Below are positions 1 through 7,405 of a stretch of 64,000 nt of DNA, piece after piece; the stretch's first letter is position 1; every line of letters starts with the position of its first letter. The notes beneath the pieces were generated by a model, which worked only from the letters and a program-made list of their open reading frames with translations, searched no databases and had not been told where the DNA came from. Source of the DNA: Nocardioides luteus (lineage in GTDB: Bacteria; Actinomycetota; Actinomycetes; Propionibacteriales; Nocardioidaceae); contig NZ_BMRK01000002.1 in NCBI RefSeq assembly GCF_014648595.1, forward strand, positions 339,736 through 403,735, written 5' to 3'. The position numbers and the translations under genes were made by a program.

Positions 1-24
1 ATCTGACATGGGGGACACCGAAAT

Positions 25-1056
25 ATGAGCAAGCAGCCGCCGAAGCGTGGTCTCGGACGAGGTCTCGGATCGCTGATCCCGACCGCCCCAGCACCTGCCG
101 AGAACGTGGCGACGGACGACGCTCCTGTCCAGCAGGAGGTCCGCCATTCGGACCTTTCCGCTGGAGCGACTTCTGGCGCATCCGTGGACCCCGGGTCCAC
201 CGATCCCACGGAAGGCCGCCAGATCGAGAATTCGGCTCTGGCGCCTGTTGACGGTGCCTATTTCGCCGAGCTGCCGGTCAAGCAGATCCACCCCAACCAT
301 GTGCAGCCTCGCCAGGTCTTCGACGAGGAGGCGATGGGAGAGCTGGTCCACTCCATCAAGGAGATCGGGCTCCTCCAGCCCATCGTCGTCCGCAAGGTGG
401 CGACCGACTCCTACGAGCTGGTCATGGGTGAACGCCGTTGGCGAGCCACCCAGCAGGCCGGCCTCGACGTCATCCCGGCGATCGTCCGCGAGACCGACGA
501 CACCGACATGCTCCGGGACGCGCTCCTGGAGAACCTGCACCGCTCCCAGCTGAACCCGCTCGAAGAGGCGGCCGCCTACCAGCAGCTGCTCAACGACTTC
601 GAGTGCACCCACGACGAACTCGCCCAGCGGATCGGCCGCTCCCGCCCGCAGATCTCCAACACGATCCGTCTGTTGAAGCTGTCGCCGTCGGTCCAGCGGC
701 GGGTCGCTGCTGGTGTGCTCTCCGCGGGCCACGCGCGAGCGCTCCTCGCGGTCGACGGCGAGGCCCAGCAGGACAAGCTCGCTCAGAAGGTCGTCGCCGA
801 GGGCATCTCGGTGCGTGGCCTCGAGGAGATCGTCGCCCTGGGCGACCCTGACGGTGACGCCTTCGCCACCCCGCGGGTCACCCGGCCCAAGCCGAGCGCT
901 CCTGGTCTCAAGGAGATCTCCGACAAGCTCTCCGACCGATTCGACACTCGGGTGAAGGTCGACCTGGGGCGCTCCAAGGGCAAGATCACCGTCGAGTTCG
1001 CCACCCTCGAGGACCTGCGGCGCATCGTCGACCTGATGTCTCCTGCGAGCGAATGA
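25..1056 (+). CDS. parB: Chromosome-partitioning protein ParB
   Basis: This is the CTP-dependent sliding-clamp protein that loads on parS sites near the origin and, with ParA, segregates the chromosome. The N-terminus has the basic ParA-contacting segment [11 protein letters not shown] (about residues 9-19), then a long low-complexity linker. The ParB/Srx nuclease-like domain starts near residue 80, with the nucleotide-binding box GERRWR near residues 135-140. A helix-turn-helix lies near residues 199-219 ([20 protein letters not shown]), followed by a C-terminal dimerisation domain. Length 343 aa is normal for actinobacteria. A GGGGGA ribosome-binding site lies 9 nt before the ATG. The parA partner should lie just off the left edge. 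The call is secure. Confidence 0.96.
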   Translation: MSKQPPKRGLGRGLGSLIPTAPAPAENVATDDAPVQQEVRHSDLSAGATSGASVDPGSTDPTEGRQIENSALAPVDGAYFAELPVKQIHPNHVQPRQVFDEEAMGELVHSIKEIGLLQPIVVRKVATDSYELVMGERRWRATQQAGLDVIPAIVRETDDTDMLRDALLENLHRSQLNPLEEAAAYQQLLNDFECTHDELAQRIGRSRPQISNTIRLLKLSPSVQRRVAAGVLSAGHARALLAVDGEAQQDKLAQKVVAEGISVRGLEEIVALGDPDGDAFATPRVTRPKPSAPGLKEISDKLSDRFDTRVKVDLGRSKGKITVEFATLEDLRRIVDLMSPASE

Positions 1057-1111
1057 TCTATTTGTAGATCAGGGGATAAGGCGTTTTGTCGACAAATGGC
1101 TAGAGCGCTCC

Positions 1112-1790
1112 GGTTCGTCGAGCTTGTCGAGATGACTGGGTTCGCCTGGATCGTTCCCTGTGGGGTGGTCTCGACAAGCTCGACCACCGAGGGCTTTCGG
1201 TCATCGAGCTTGTCGAAAGGACCAGGGATGCCGAGGTCGTTTCCTGTCGGGTGGTCTCGACAAGCTCGACTACCAGGGTTCCGGCCATCGAGCTTGTCGA
1301 GATGACTTGATTCGCCACGATCGGGTCCTATCGAGTGGTCTCGACAGGCTCGACCACCGGGGTCGAGACGACTTCGGGCGCTTTGGGAGGCTTCTTGTGA
1401 GCGATTTCGGCGAGTTCGACCACCGTTGCCGAAACTCCGAATTCGCTTAGAAACGCTCTGAGAGAAGATTTCGGCAGCTTCGACCGCCGGAGATCGCCGG
1501 ATGTCGAGCTTGTCGAAGATGTCGGGTACGGCACGAGGCGTCGCATGGGGTGGTCTCGACAAGCTCGACCACCGAGGGCTTTCGGTCATCGAGCTTGTCG
1601 AGATGACTAGGTTCGGCACGAGCGGTTCCCTGTGGAGTGGTCTCGACAGAATCGACCACCGGGGTCGAGAAGACTCGAGGGACCAGCCGCGCTACATGGG
1701 GTGGTCTCGACAAGCTCGACCACCGGGGTCGAGTGATTCGAGGGGCCAGGCGCTACGCGGGGTGGTCTCGACAGGCTCGTCCACCGGTGG
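1112..1790. repeat. Field of TCGA-cored palindromic repeats downstream of parB
   Basis: The 750 bp between parB and the aminotransferase hold no credible gene. They contain a cluster of one repeat family. Long forms (about 25 nt, arms GGTGGTC and GACCACC around TCGACAAGCTC or TCGACAGGCTC) start at 1164, 1250, 1334, 1549, 1636, 1700 and 1761. Short inverted forms (TCGAGCTTGTCGA) lie at 1118, 1204, 1288, 1504 and 1589. A 55-nt compound unit at 1162-1216 recurs exactly at 1547-1601. Apparent reading frames here repeat the same peptide and are artefacts of the palindrome. Origin and function are unknown. Confidence 0.9.
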
Positions 1791-1804
1791 TCACCGGTGG
1801 ACGA

Positions 1805-3121
1805 CTACTGCGTGTTCGTGGAGGGGTGCTCGGCGCCGCGGATGGGGAGGCCGGGGATGGGGCCGGTGGCGCCGAAGGTCTCCAGGAGCTCCATCTCGGC
1901 CTCGATGACCCCCGCGAGGCGGCGTACGCCTTCCCGGATCCGCTCAGGAGTCGGGTAGCAGTAGGAGATGCGCATCGAGGAGGTGCCGAAACCGTCGGCG
2001 AAGAAGCCGGTGCCGGGGACGAACGCGACGCGGGAGGTCACCGCGCGGGGGAGCATCGCCTTGCAGTCGATGCCGGCCGGGAGCGTTAGCCAGACGAAGA
2101 AGCCGCCGTCGGGCTTGGTCCAGGTGCAGGCCGCGGGCATGTAGGCCTCGAGCGCGTCGAGCATGGCGTCGCGGCGCTCGCGGTACATCTCCCGCATCTC
2201 CTTGATCTGGCCCTGCCAGTCGTGGTTGGAGAGGTAGGCGGAGACGGCCATCTGGTTGAACGGCGGGGGACAGAGCGTCGCCGACTCCTGGGCGAGCACG
2301 AGCTTCTCGCGGATCGCGGAGGGGGCCAACGCCCAGCCGACGCGCAGGCCGGGGGAGAACGTCTTGGAGAAGGAGCCGAGGTAGATGACGCCCGGGTCCT
2401 GGGCACGCATCGCCGGCCGCGGCTCGTCGTCGAAGCCGAGGAGGCCGTAGGGGTTGTCCTCGAGGACGAGGATGTCGTGGCGCCGGCAGATCTCGAGGAT
2501 CTCGGTGCGGCGCTCGGGCGTCATGGTGACGCCGGTCGGGTTCTGGAAGTTGGGGATCGTGTAGAGGAACTTCACCTTGCGGCCCGAGGCCTTGGTGGAG
2601 ACGATCGCCTGCTCCAGCGCGCTCGGGATCAGGCCGTCCGCGTCGACCTCGGCATGCACCACGTCGCACTGGTAGCCCTTGAAGACACCAAGAGCACCGA
2701 CGTACGACGGGGCCTCACAGATCACCACGTCGCCGGGGTCGCAGAAGACCCGGGTGACCAGGTCGACGGCCTGCTGGGAGCCGACGGTGACGACGACGTC
2801 GTCGGGGTGGGCCTCGATGCCCTCGAGCCGCATGACCTCGCAGATCTGCTCGCGCAGCACCGGGTCGCCCTGACCGCCGCCGTACTGCAGCGCGGTCGGA
2901 CCCTGGCTCATGATCAGGTCCTTGATCGAGTCGCCGACCACGTCCAGCGGGAGGCTGGAGATGTTGGGCATTCCACCAGCGAGCGAGACGACCTCGGGCC
3001 GGGCTGCGACTGCGAAGAGTGCGCGCACCTCTGAGACGGTCATGCCTGCCGTGCGCGCGGCGTAGCGGTCCGCGTAGGGGTCGAGGCGGGTTGATGTTGC
3101 GCGCTGGGGAAGATCAGTCAT
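1805..3121 (-). CDS. PLP-dependent aminotransferase (fold type I, LysN/2-aminoadipate type)
   Basis: A fold-type I aminotransferase that transfers an amino group between an amino acid and a 2-oxoacid, cytosolic. Visible landmarks are SLAGGMPN near residue 46, YGGGQGDP near 80, the PLP-ring Asp and Tyr in LEDNPYG (D222, Y225), and the Schiff-base lysine K253 in SFSKTFSPG. A substrate-carboxylate Arg lies near the C-terminus (MRISY). Length 438 aa is usual. It resembles the 2-aminoadipate/valine-type aminotransferase family lacking the MocR DNA-binding domain. An aminotransferase sits near parB in other actinobacteria, so position supports a conserved neighbour. The exact substrate cannot be told. 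It is convergent with parB across the repeat field. Confidence 0.85.
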   Translation of the reverse strand: MTDLPQRATSTRLDPYADRYAARTAGMTVSEVRALFAVAARPEVVSLAGGMPNISSLPLDVVGDSIKDLIMSQGPTALQYGGGQGDPVLREQICEVMRLEGIEAHPDDVVVTVGSQQAVDLVTRVFCDPGDVVICEAPSYVGALGVFKGYQCDVVHAEVDADGLIPSALEQAIVSTKASGRKVKFLYTIPNFQNPTGVTMTPERRTEILEICRRHDILVLEDNPYGLLGFDDEPRPAMRAQDPGVIYLGSFSKTFSPGLRVGWALAPSAIREKLVLAQESATLCPPPFNQMAVSAYLSNHDWQGQIKEMREMYRERRDAMLDALEAYMPAACTWTKPDGGFFVWLTLPAGIDCKAMLPRAVTSRVAFVPGTGFFADGFGTSSMRISYCYPTPERIREGVRRLAGVIEAEMELLETFGATGPIPGLPIRGAEHPSTNTQ

Positions 3122-3188
3122 GGTGTCACCATCATGAAGGATCGCATACGCTGAAGACAGAGTCTCAACCGAGGATCAGAGGTGAGAC

Positions 3189-3845
3189 ATGGCACGTCGC
3201 ATACTTCCGCTGACGCTCGACCTCTTCGCCGAGGTCCCGGCGCCGTGCCGCGCCTGTCTTTTCTGGGAGCGCGACCCCGTCGGCCATCGTCGCGTCAGCT
3301 CCGCGCAGACCATCGCGGTCAAGGAGGCGTGGATCTCCGAGGTGCTCCGCGAGTGGGGGTCGTGCGGGCGGGTGGCCGTGGTGGACGGTACGCCGGCCGG
3401 GTTCGTCCTCTACGCACCGCCGGTCTTCGTCCCACGAGTGGCCTCGTTCCCCTCCGGTCCGGTCTCCGGTGACGCCGTGCTGATGACGACCGTCTGGATC
3501 GATCCGCGCCATGTCGGCGGCGGCATCGGCCGGATGCTCGTGCAGGGAATGGCCCGTGACCTGGTGCAACGCGGATCCGTTCGGGCGATCGAGGCGTTCG
3601 GCGACGTCGGCCCGCAGAGCGGCATCCACGGTCGTCGCTGTGCCGCGCCCGCCGACTTCCTGGGGCGCGTGGGCTTCAAGACCCACCGCGACCACCCCAC
3701 CGTCCCGCGGATGCGGATGGACCTCAAGCAGACCGTCAACTGGATCGACGACTTCGAGACCGCGTGGGAGCGGCTGCGCCAGGTCGTACGCCCTCGCAGC
3801 CACCCCTCACCCGCCTCCACGGAGCTGCACCGCGACAGCGAGTGA
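3189..3845 (+). CDS. GNAT-family N-acetyltransferase
   Basis: A 218-aa protein with a GNAT fold: the acetyl-CoA pyrophosphate-binding loop appears as HVGGGIGRMLVQGM (near residues 114-127), preceded by the beta-4 strand VLMTTVWID. Cysteines at the N-terminus (PCRACLFWE) and a C-terminal PADFLGRVGFKTHRDHP segment are typical of a conserved actinobacterial subfamily found beside parB. The acceptor substrate is unknown. GAGGTGAG just before the ATG is a good ribosome-binding site. It is divergent from the aminotransferase, with 67 bp between the two starts. Confidence 0.8.
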   Translation: MARRILPLTLDLFAEVPAPCRACLFWERDPVGHRRVSSAQTIAVKEAWISEVLREWGSCGRVAVVDGTPAGFVLYAPPVFVPRVASFPSGPVSGDAVLMTTVWIDPRHVGGGIGRMLVQGMARDLVQRGSVRAIEAFGDVGPQSGIHGRRCAAPADFLGRVGFKTHRDHPTVPRMRMDLKQTVNWIDDFETAWERLRQVVRPRSHPSPASTELHRDSE

Positions 3846-3846
3846 A

Positions 3847-3862
3847 TGTTTCCCGTGAAACG
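3847..3862. promoter_or_regulatory. parS-like site
   Basis: TGTTTCCCGTGAAACG matches the bacterial parS consensus TGTTTCACGTGAAACA at 14 of 16 positions. It lies 2.8 kb from parB, immediately after the GNAT gene. Bacterial parS sites cluster near oriC, so the position fits. The two deviations (C at position 7, G at 16) leave occupancy uncertain. Confidence 0.55.
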
Positions 3863-3866
3863 GAAC

Positions 3867-3924
3867 GGTGGTCGAGCCTGTCGAGACCCCCACGCACCCG
3901 GTGGTCGAGCCTGTCGAGACCACG
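3867..3924. repeat. Two copies of the TCGA-cored palindrome
   Basis: Two copies of the dispersed palindrome, in the orientation GGTGGTCGAGCCTGTCGAGA, start at 3867 and 3900, i.e. 33 bp apart. They are the same family as the field after parB and sit directly beside the parS-like site. Confidence 0.85.
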
Positions 3925-3990
3925 ACCTCGCCCGTCAGAACTGACGCCTCGCACGCCAGAACTGCCATCTCGCCCGACGCAACCGACGTC
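3918..3990. repeat. Degenerate 21-bp repeat array
   Basis: Units begin at about 3918, 3939, 3960 and 3981 with an exact 21-bp period. Each carries a CTCG core, the last reading AACCGACGTCTCGG. The core is that of the better-preserved arrays inside copA (36.3 kb) and after rplI (40.0 kb). Confidence 0.6.
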
Positions 3991-4004
3991 TCGGCAAAAG
4001 AGAC

Positions 4005-4032
4005 GGCGCGCCACTGCGAACAGTGGCGCGCC
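4005..4032 (-). terminator. Rho-independent terminator of trxA
   Basis: A perfect 12-bp stem (GGCGCGCCACTG paired with CAGTGGCGCGCC) closes a 4-nt loop. Read on the minus strand, it follows the trxA stop codon and is succeeded by a T-rich stretch (GTCTCTTTTG). It could also stop plus-strand readthrough from the GNAT gene. Confidence 0.85.
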
Positions 4033-4051
4033 TTCAGAGGTCAGCTGAGTG

Positions 4052-4381
4052 TCAGCCGATGAACTCCTGCAGCTCCTTGAGGAGCGCGGCCTTCGGCTTG
4101 GCGCCGACGATGGACTTCACGACCTCGCCGCCCTGGTAGACGTTGATGGTCGGGATGCCGGTCACGCGGTAGGTGGAGGGGGTGACCGGGTTCTCGTCGA
4201 CGTTCATCTTGGTGAAGGTGACCTTGTCACCGTGCTCGCCGGCGAGCTCCTCGAGAATCGGGGAGACCTGGCGGCAGGGGCCGCACCACTCGGCCCAGAA
4301 GTCGACCAGGACGGGCTTGTCGGACTTCAGGACCGTCGAGTCGAACTCGGCGTCGGTCACGGCAGAGATGTTGTCAGCCAC
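4052..4381 (-). CDS. trxA: Thioredoxin
   Basis: Cytosolic dithiol-disulfide oxidoreductase of 109 aa, reduced by TrxB. It has the WCGPC active site at residues 32-36 and the cis-proline loop GIPT near residue 75. I chose the GTG at 4379-4381 (VADNISAVT), because AAGAAGGAA lies 6 nt upstream and the product then has the family length. The frame stays open upstream only through palindromic repeat DNA. A SigR-type promoter lies 48 nt before the start, separate from the one of trxB upstream on the same strand. A strong terminator follows. Confidence 0.95.
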   Translation of the reverse strand: MADNISAVTDAEFDSTVLKSDKPVLVDFWAEWCGPCRQVSPILEELAGEHGDKVTFTKMNVDENPVTPSTYRVTGIPTINVYQGGEVVKSIVGAKPKAALLKELQEFIG

Positions 4382-4429
4382 GATGGGTTCCTTCTTTGTA
4401 GGGACGTATTGAGGGAGGTCTGGTGTAAG

Positions 4430-4455
4430 AACGCCGAGGTCATGCCGCACATTCC
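4430..4455 (-). promoter_or_regulatory. SigR-type (redox stress) promoter of trxA
   Basis: On the minus strand the sequence reads GGAAT, exactly 18 nt, then GTT, which is the textbook Streptomyces SigR / mycobacterial SigH promoter. It lies about 50 nt upstream of the trxA GTG. Thioredoxin genes are known members of that regulon. Confidence 0.7.
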
Positions 4456-4462
4456 CGGCGCC

Positions 4463-4511
4463 GGTGGTCGAGCCTGTCGGGCGGTGTATCGAGCTTGTCG
4501 AGATGACCACC
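4463..4511. repeat. TCGA-cored palindrome pair between trxB and trxA
   Basis: One degenerate long form (GGTGGTCGAGCCTGTCGGGC, from 4463) is followed by an inverted short form (TCGAGCTTGTCGAGATGACC, from 4489). They separate the trxB stop from the trxA promoter, and belong to the family described after parB. Confidence 0.8.
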
Positions 4512-4527
4512 ACCGTAGACGACAGGG

Positions 4528-5502
4528 TCAGACGGCGACGGCAGCCGCTTCGGAGTGGGCGCGGTGAGCCAGGAACCGCTCCGCGTCGAGCGCGGCCTGG
4601 CAGCCGGTGCCGGCGGCGGTGATGGCCTGACGGTAGACGTGGTCGACCAGGTCACCGGCGGCGAAGACGCCCTCGAGATTGGTGGCGGTGGAACCGTCCT
4701 TGGTGAGGACGTAGCCGTTGGCGTCGAGGTCGACCTGGCCGGCGAGGAGCTCGGACCGCGGGATGTGGCCGATCGCGATGAACAGGCCGGCGCACTCGAG
4801 GTCGCGCAGCTCGCCGGTCTTGGTGTCCTTGACGGTGAGGCTCTCCACCGACAGCTCGCCGTTGATCGACTCGACCACGGTGTTCCAGGCGATCTCGAGC
4901 TTCGGGTCGGCGAAGGCGCGCTCCTGCATGATCTTGGAAGCGCGCAGCTCGTCACGGCGTACGAGCAGGGTGACCGAGGAGCCGAAGCGAGTCAGGAAGA
5001 GCGCCTCCTCCAGGGCGGAGTCGCCGCCGCCGACGACCACGATGGGCTTCTGGCGGAAGAAGAAGCCGTCGCAGGTGGCACACCAGGAGACGCCCTTGCC
5101 GGAGAGCTCGTCCTCGCGCGGCAGGCCGAGCTTCTTGTAGCCCGAGCCGGTGGCGAGGATGACGGACTTCGCGTAGTGGGTGTCGGTGGCGGTCTTGACG
5201 ACCTTGACCGGACCGGTGAGGTCCATCTCGATGACGTCGTCGGGCTCGAGCTCGGCACCGAAGCGCTCGGCCTGGGCGCGCATGTTGTCCATCAGCTCCG
5301 GGCCCATGATCCCGTCACGGAAACCGGGGAAGTTCTCCACGTCGGTGGTGTTCATGAGGGCACCGCCGGCGGTCACCGACCCCTCGAAGACGAGCGGCTG
5401 CAGTCCGGCGCGGGCGCTGTAGACCGCAGCGGTGTAGCCCGACGGGCCAGAGCCCACGACGATCACGTTGCGGGGGTCTGTCGGGGACGACGGGGTCGGC
5501 AT
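4528..5502 (-). CDS. trxB: Thioredoxin reductase (NADPH)
   Basis: Flavoenzyme of 324 aa that reduces thioredoxin with NADPH. It shows the FAD-binding [17 protein letters not shown] near the N-terminus, the redox-active CATC (in [10 protein letters not shown]) near residue 140, the NADPH-binding [10 protein letters not shown], and a second FAD motif FAAGDL near the C-terminus. I start at the ATG at 5500-5502 because GAGGAG lies 6 nt before it and the protein then begins as family members do; an upstream in-frame start would overlap the promoter. The SigR-type promoter is 34 nt upstream. With trxA it forms the thioredoxin system. Confidence 0.96.
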   Translation of the reverse strand: MPTPSSPTDPRNVIVVGSGPSGYTAAVYSARAGLQPLVFEGSVTAGGALMNTTDVENFPGFRDGIMGPELMDNMRAQAERFGAELEPDDVIEMDLTGPVKVVKTATDTHYAKSVILATGSGYKKLGLPREDELSGKGVSWCATCDGFFFRQKPIVVVGGGDSALEEALFLTRFGSSVTLLVRRDELRASKIMQERAFADPKLEIAWNTVVESINGELSVESLTVKDTKTGELRDLECAGLFIAIGHIPRSELLAGQVDLDANGYVLTKDGSTATNLEGVFAAGDLVDHVYRQAITAAGTGCQAALDAERFLAHRAHSEAAAVAV

Positions 5503-5536
5503 CAATGGCTCCTCAGGTGTGGCTGGCGAACTGCAC

Positions 5537-5562
5537 AACAGATCGTAGGCGACGAACATTCC
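5537..5562 (-). promoter_or_regulatory. SigR-type (redox stress) promoter of trxB
   Basis: On the minus strand GGAAT and GTT are separated by exactly 18 nt, identical in layout to the trxA promoter. The start codon follows 34 nt after the GTT. Both genes of the thioredoxin system therefore appear to be driven separately by the same stress sigma factor. Confidence 0.72.
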
Positions 5563-5598
5563 ATCGCCCTGAACGCCGACGACGAGAGATCGATCAGG

Positions 5599-7350
5599 TC
5601 AGGCGGCGGGGGTGCCGAGGACCTCGATCTCCTTGATCTCGGCACGGTAGCCGCCGTCACCAGTGGGGAGACCGGTCAACCAGACGAGTACGTAGCTGCC
5701 CTCTGGAGCGCCGTCGAGCTTGATCTCGCCCTCGGTGCCGACGCTGCCCTTGGCGGCAGGTGCGCCGCTGGGGTCGTCGTCCCAGGTGGAGTCGCCCACG
5801 TAGACCTCGATGTCGGTGGGCTCGCCGATCATTCGGAACTTCAGGGAATCGACGGAGTAGTCACCCTTGAGGTTGAGCACGACGCCGATGCCCGGCTTCA
5901 GTGCACGAGGTCCGTTGCCGATCTGGTCGTTATAGGTCGACGTGCGCCAGTTGGTGGCTGGGTCGTCCTTGCCGTCGACCACGCCCGCTACCAGGTCCGG
6001 GTACTCGGTGGGCGGGTCACCATGGGGGTCGAGATCCTTGGCGGTGATGCCCTTGATCGGGGTCGGCTTGACCTCGGCGGTGTTGCCGCTGCCCTTGTCG
6101 CCTCCGCCGCCACCGGAGTTGCCAGCGGTCGGGTCGGGACTGTCGCTGATGATGTTCCAGGCGATCGAGCCGGCGATCAGGACCAGCACGATCAGGGCGA
6201 CGCCCATCGCGATGCGCAGCCAGCTGGCGCCGGGCTTGTCGTTGTAGTCGGGCTCCTCGGCGATCGGTACGTTGGCGCCGGTCCACGGGCCCTGCCAGCC
6301 GTTGTAGGAGGCGTCGGGAGCCACCGGCCGCCGAGCGGGGGCGGCAGCCGGAGCCTGCTGAGGACGGGCCGGCGGTGTGTAGCCGGGCGTCTCGTCGGCG
6401 AAGAGCGGCTTCGACGGCGTCGGGTCGTGGCTCGGCGGCGGCGTGGACGGGCGCTGCCGCTGAGGGCGTACGACCTCGGGGGCGACGCCGATGGCGTTGG
6501 AGACCGGAGCCTCGGCCTGCTCGAGCTTGACCGGCGGCGCCATCGCCTGGGTCTCCTCGTCGGCGGCCGCCGGGCGGTTGATCGGCGCGGTGGGCTCGCC
6601 GGAGAAGCCGGCCAGCGCGGAGTGGAGCTCGGCGGCGGTCAGCGGCGGTGAGTCGGCACCACTGCCCAGCACCCGGTCGCACAGGTCGTCGAGCGGGCGG
6701 GGTACGCCGGCGCGTACCTGACGGGGACGGAGCACGCGCCCGTGGTCGCGGGGCGCGGGCGGCATCGAGGACAGCGTCTCGCCGGCCCACTTGCCGGTCA
6801 GGGCGGCGTAGAGGACACCGACGGCGTCGACACGGTCGCGCCGCTGGGAGTCGCGGGTGTCGGGGTCGATCCCGTGGAGCGCGGCGTCGACACCGAAACC
6901 GATGACCCGCACCGCGCCGAGGTCGTCGAGCAGCACGGCCTCGGGGTTGAGCCGGCCGTGGGCGTGGCCCTGGTCGTGGGCGAGAACGAGCAGGTCAGCG
7001 ACCTCGGAGGCGATCCACGCGGCCTGCTGCGGCGGCAGCGGGCCGCCGGCGGCCAGCGCGTTCTCCAGCGACGCGCCCTCACCCCACTCGTTGACGACGT
7101 AGGCGACCTGGTCGGTCTGGGCGGCGTCGAGGACACGCAGCATCCGGGGGTCGCCGACGGCGGCCGAGTTGCGGGCAGCAGCCATCAGGCGCGGGGCGCG
7201 CTCGTCCCGCGCATCCAGGACGTGCACGGCGACGGGTCGGCCGAGCACCGCGTCCTGGGCGCGCCAGAAGCGTCCCTCACGGGACTCGCTCAGCAGATCC
7301 GTCAGCTGGTATCTGCCGGCGAGGACGTCGCCTGATTGCGTGAACTCCAT
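5599..7350 (-). CDS. Membrane-anchored pseudokinase with C-terminal extracytoplasmic domain (MurJ-associated)
   Basis: A 583-aa protein: an N-terminal Ser/Thr kinase-like domain (residues 15-250), a Pro-rich linker, one membrane segment (about 376-400), and an outside domain resembling a discoidin/carbohydrate-binding beta-sandwich. Key kinase residues are missing. VAVH replaces the VAIK lysine, HGRLNPEAV replaces the HRDxKxxN loop, and VIGFG replaces DFG, so catalysis is unlikely. In mycobacteria a similar pseudokinase plus outer domain is fused to MviN; here it is a separate gene directly after murJ. The likely role is phospho-dependent control of lipid II export, which is inference from that parallel. 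Confidence 0.75.
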   Translation of the reverse strand: MEFTQSGDVLAGRYQLTDLLSESREGRFWRAQDAVLGRPVAVHVLDARDERAPRLMAAARNSAAVGDPRMLRVLDAAQTDQVAYVVNEWGEGASLENALAAGGPLPPQQAAWIASEVADLLVLAHDQGHAHGRLNPEAVLLDDLGAVRVIGFGVDAALHGIDPDTRDSQRRDRVDAVGVLYAALTGKWAGETLSSMPPAPRDHGRVLRPRQVRAGVPRPLDDLCDRVLGSGADSPPLTAAELHSALAGFSGEPTAPINRPAAADEETQAMAPPVKLEQAEAPVSNAIGVAPEVVRPQRQRPSTPPPSHDPTPSKPLFADETPGYTPPARPQQAPAAAPARRPVAPDASYNGWQGPWTGANVPIAEEPDYNDKPGASWLRIAMGVALIVLVLIAGSIAWNIISDSPDPTAGNSGGGGGDKGSGNTAEVKPTPIKGITAKDLDPHGDPPTEYPDLVAGVVDGKDDPATNWRTSTYNDQIGNGPRALKPGIGVVLNLKGDYSVDSLKFRMIGEPTDIEVYVGDSTWDDDPSGAPAAKGSVGTEGEIKLDGAPEGSYVLVWLTGLPTGDGGYRAEIKEIEVLGTPAA

Positions 7351-7405
7351 ATCGGACCCATTCTTTCAGACCTTGCCAGACAGTTCGGTCGCTGTCCGAT
7401 GGTGG

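Noticed and set aside
783-1713. Long reading frames on both strands through the region after parB
   Set aside because: They translate the palindromic repeats over and over (recurring Ser/Arg/Leu-rich peptides), have no family resemblance, and no ribosome-binding sites.
1112-1790. Repeat field considered as a CRISPR array
   Set aside because: Unit spacing is irregular, orientation alternates, the units are palindromes with partly shared flanks, and no cas genes are present.
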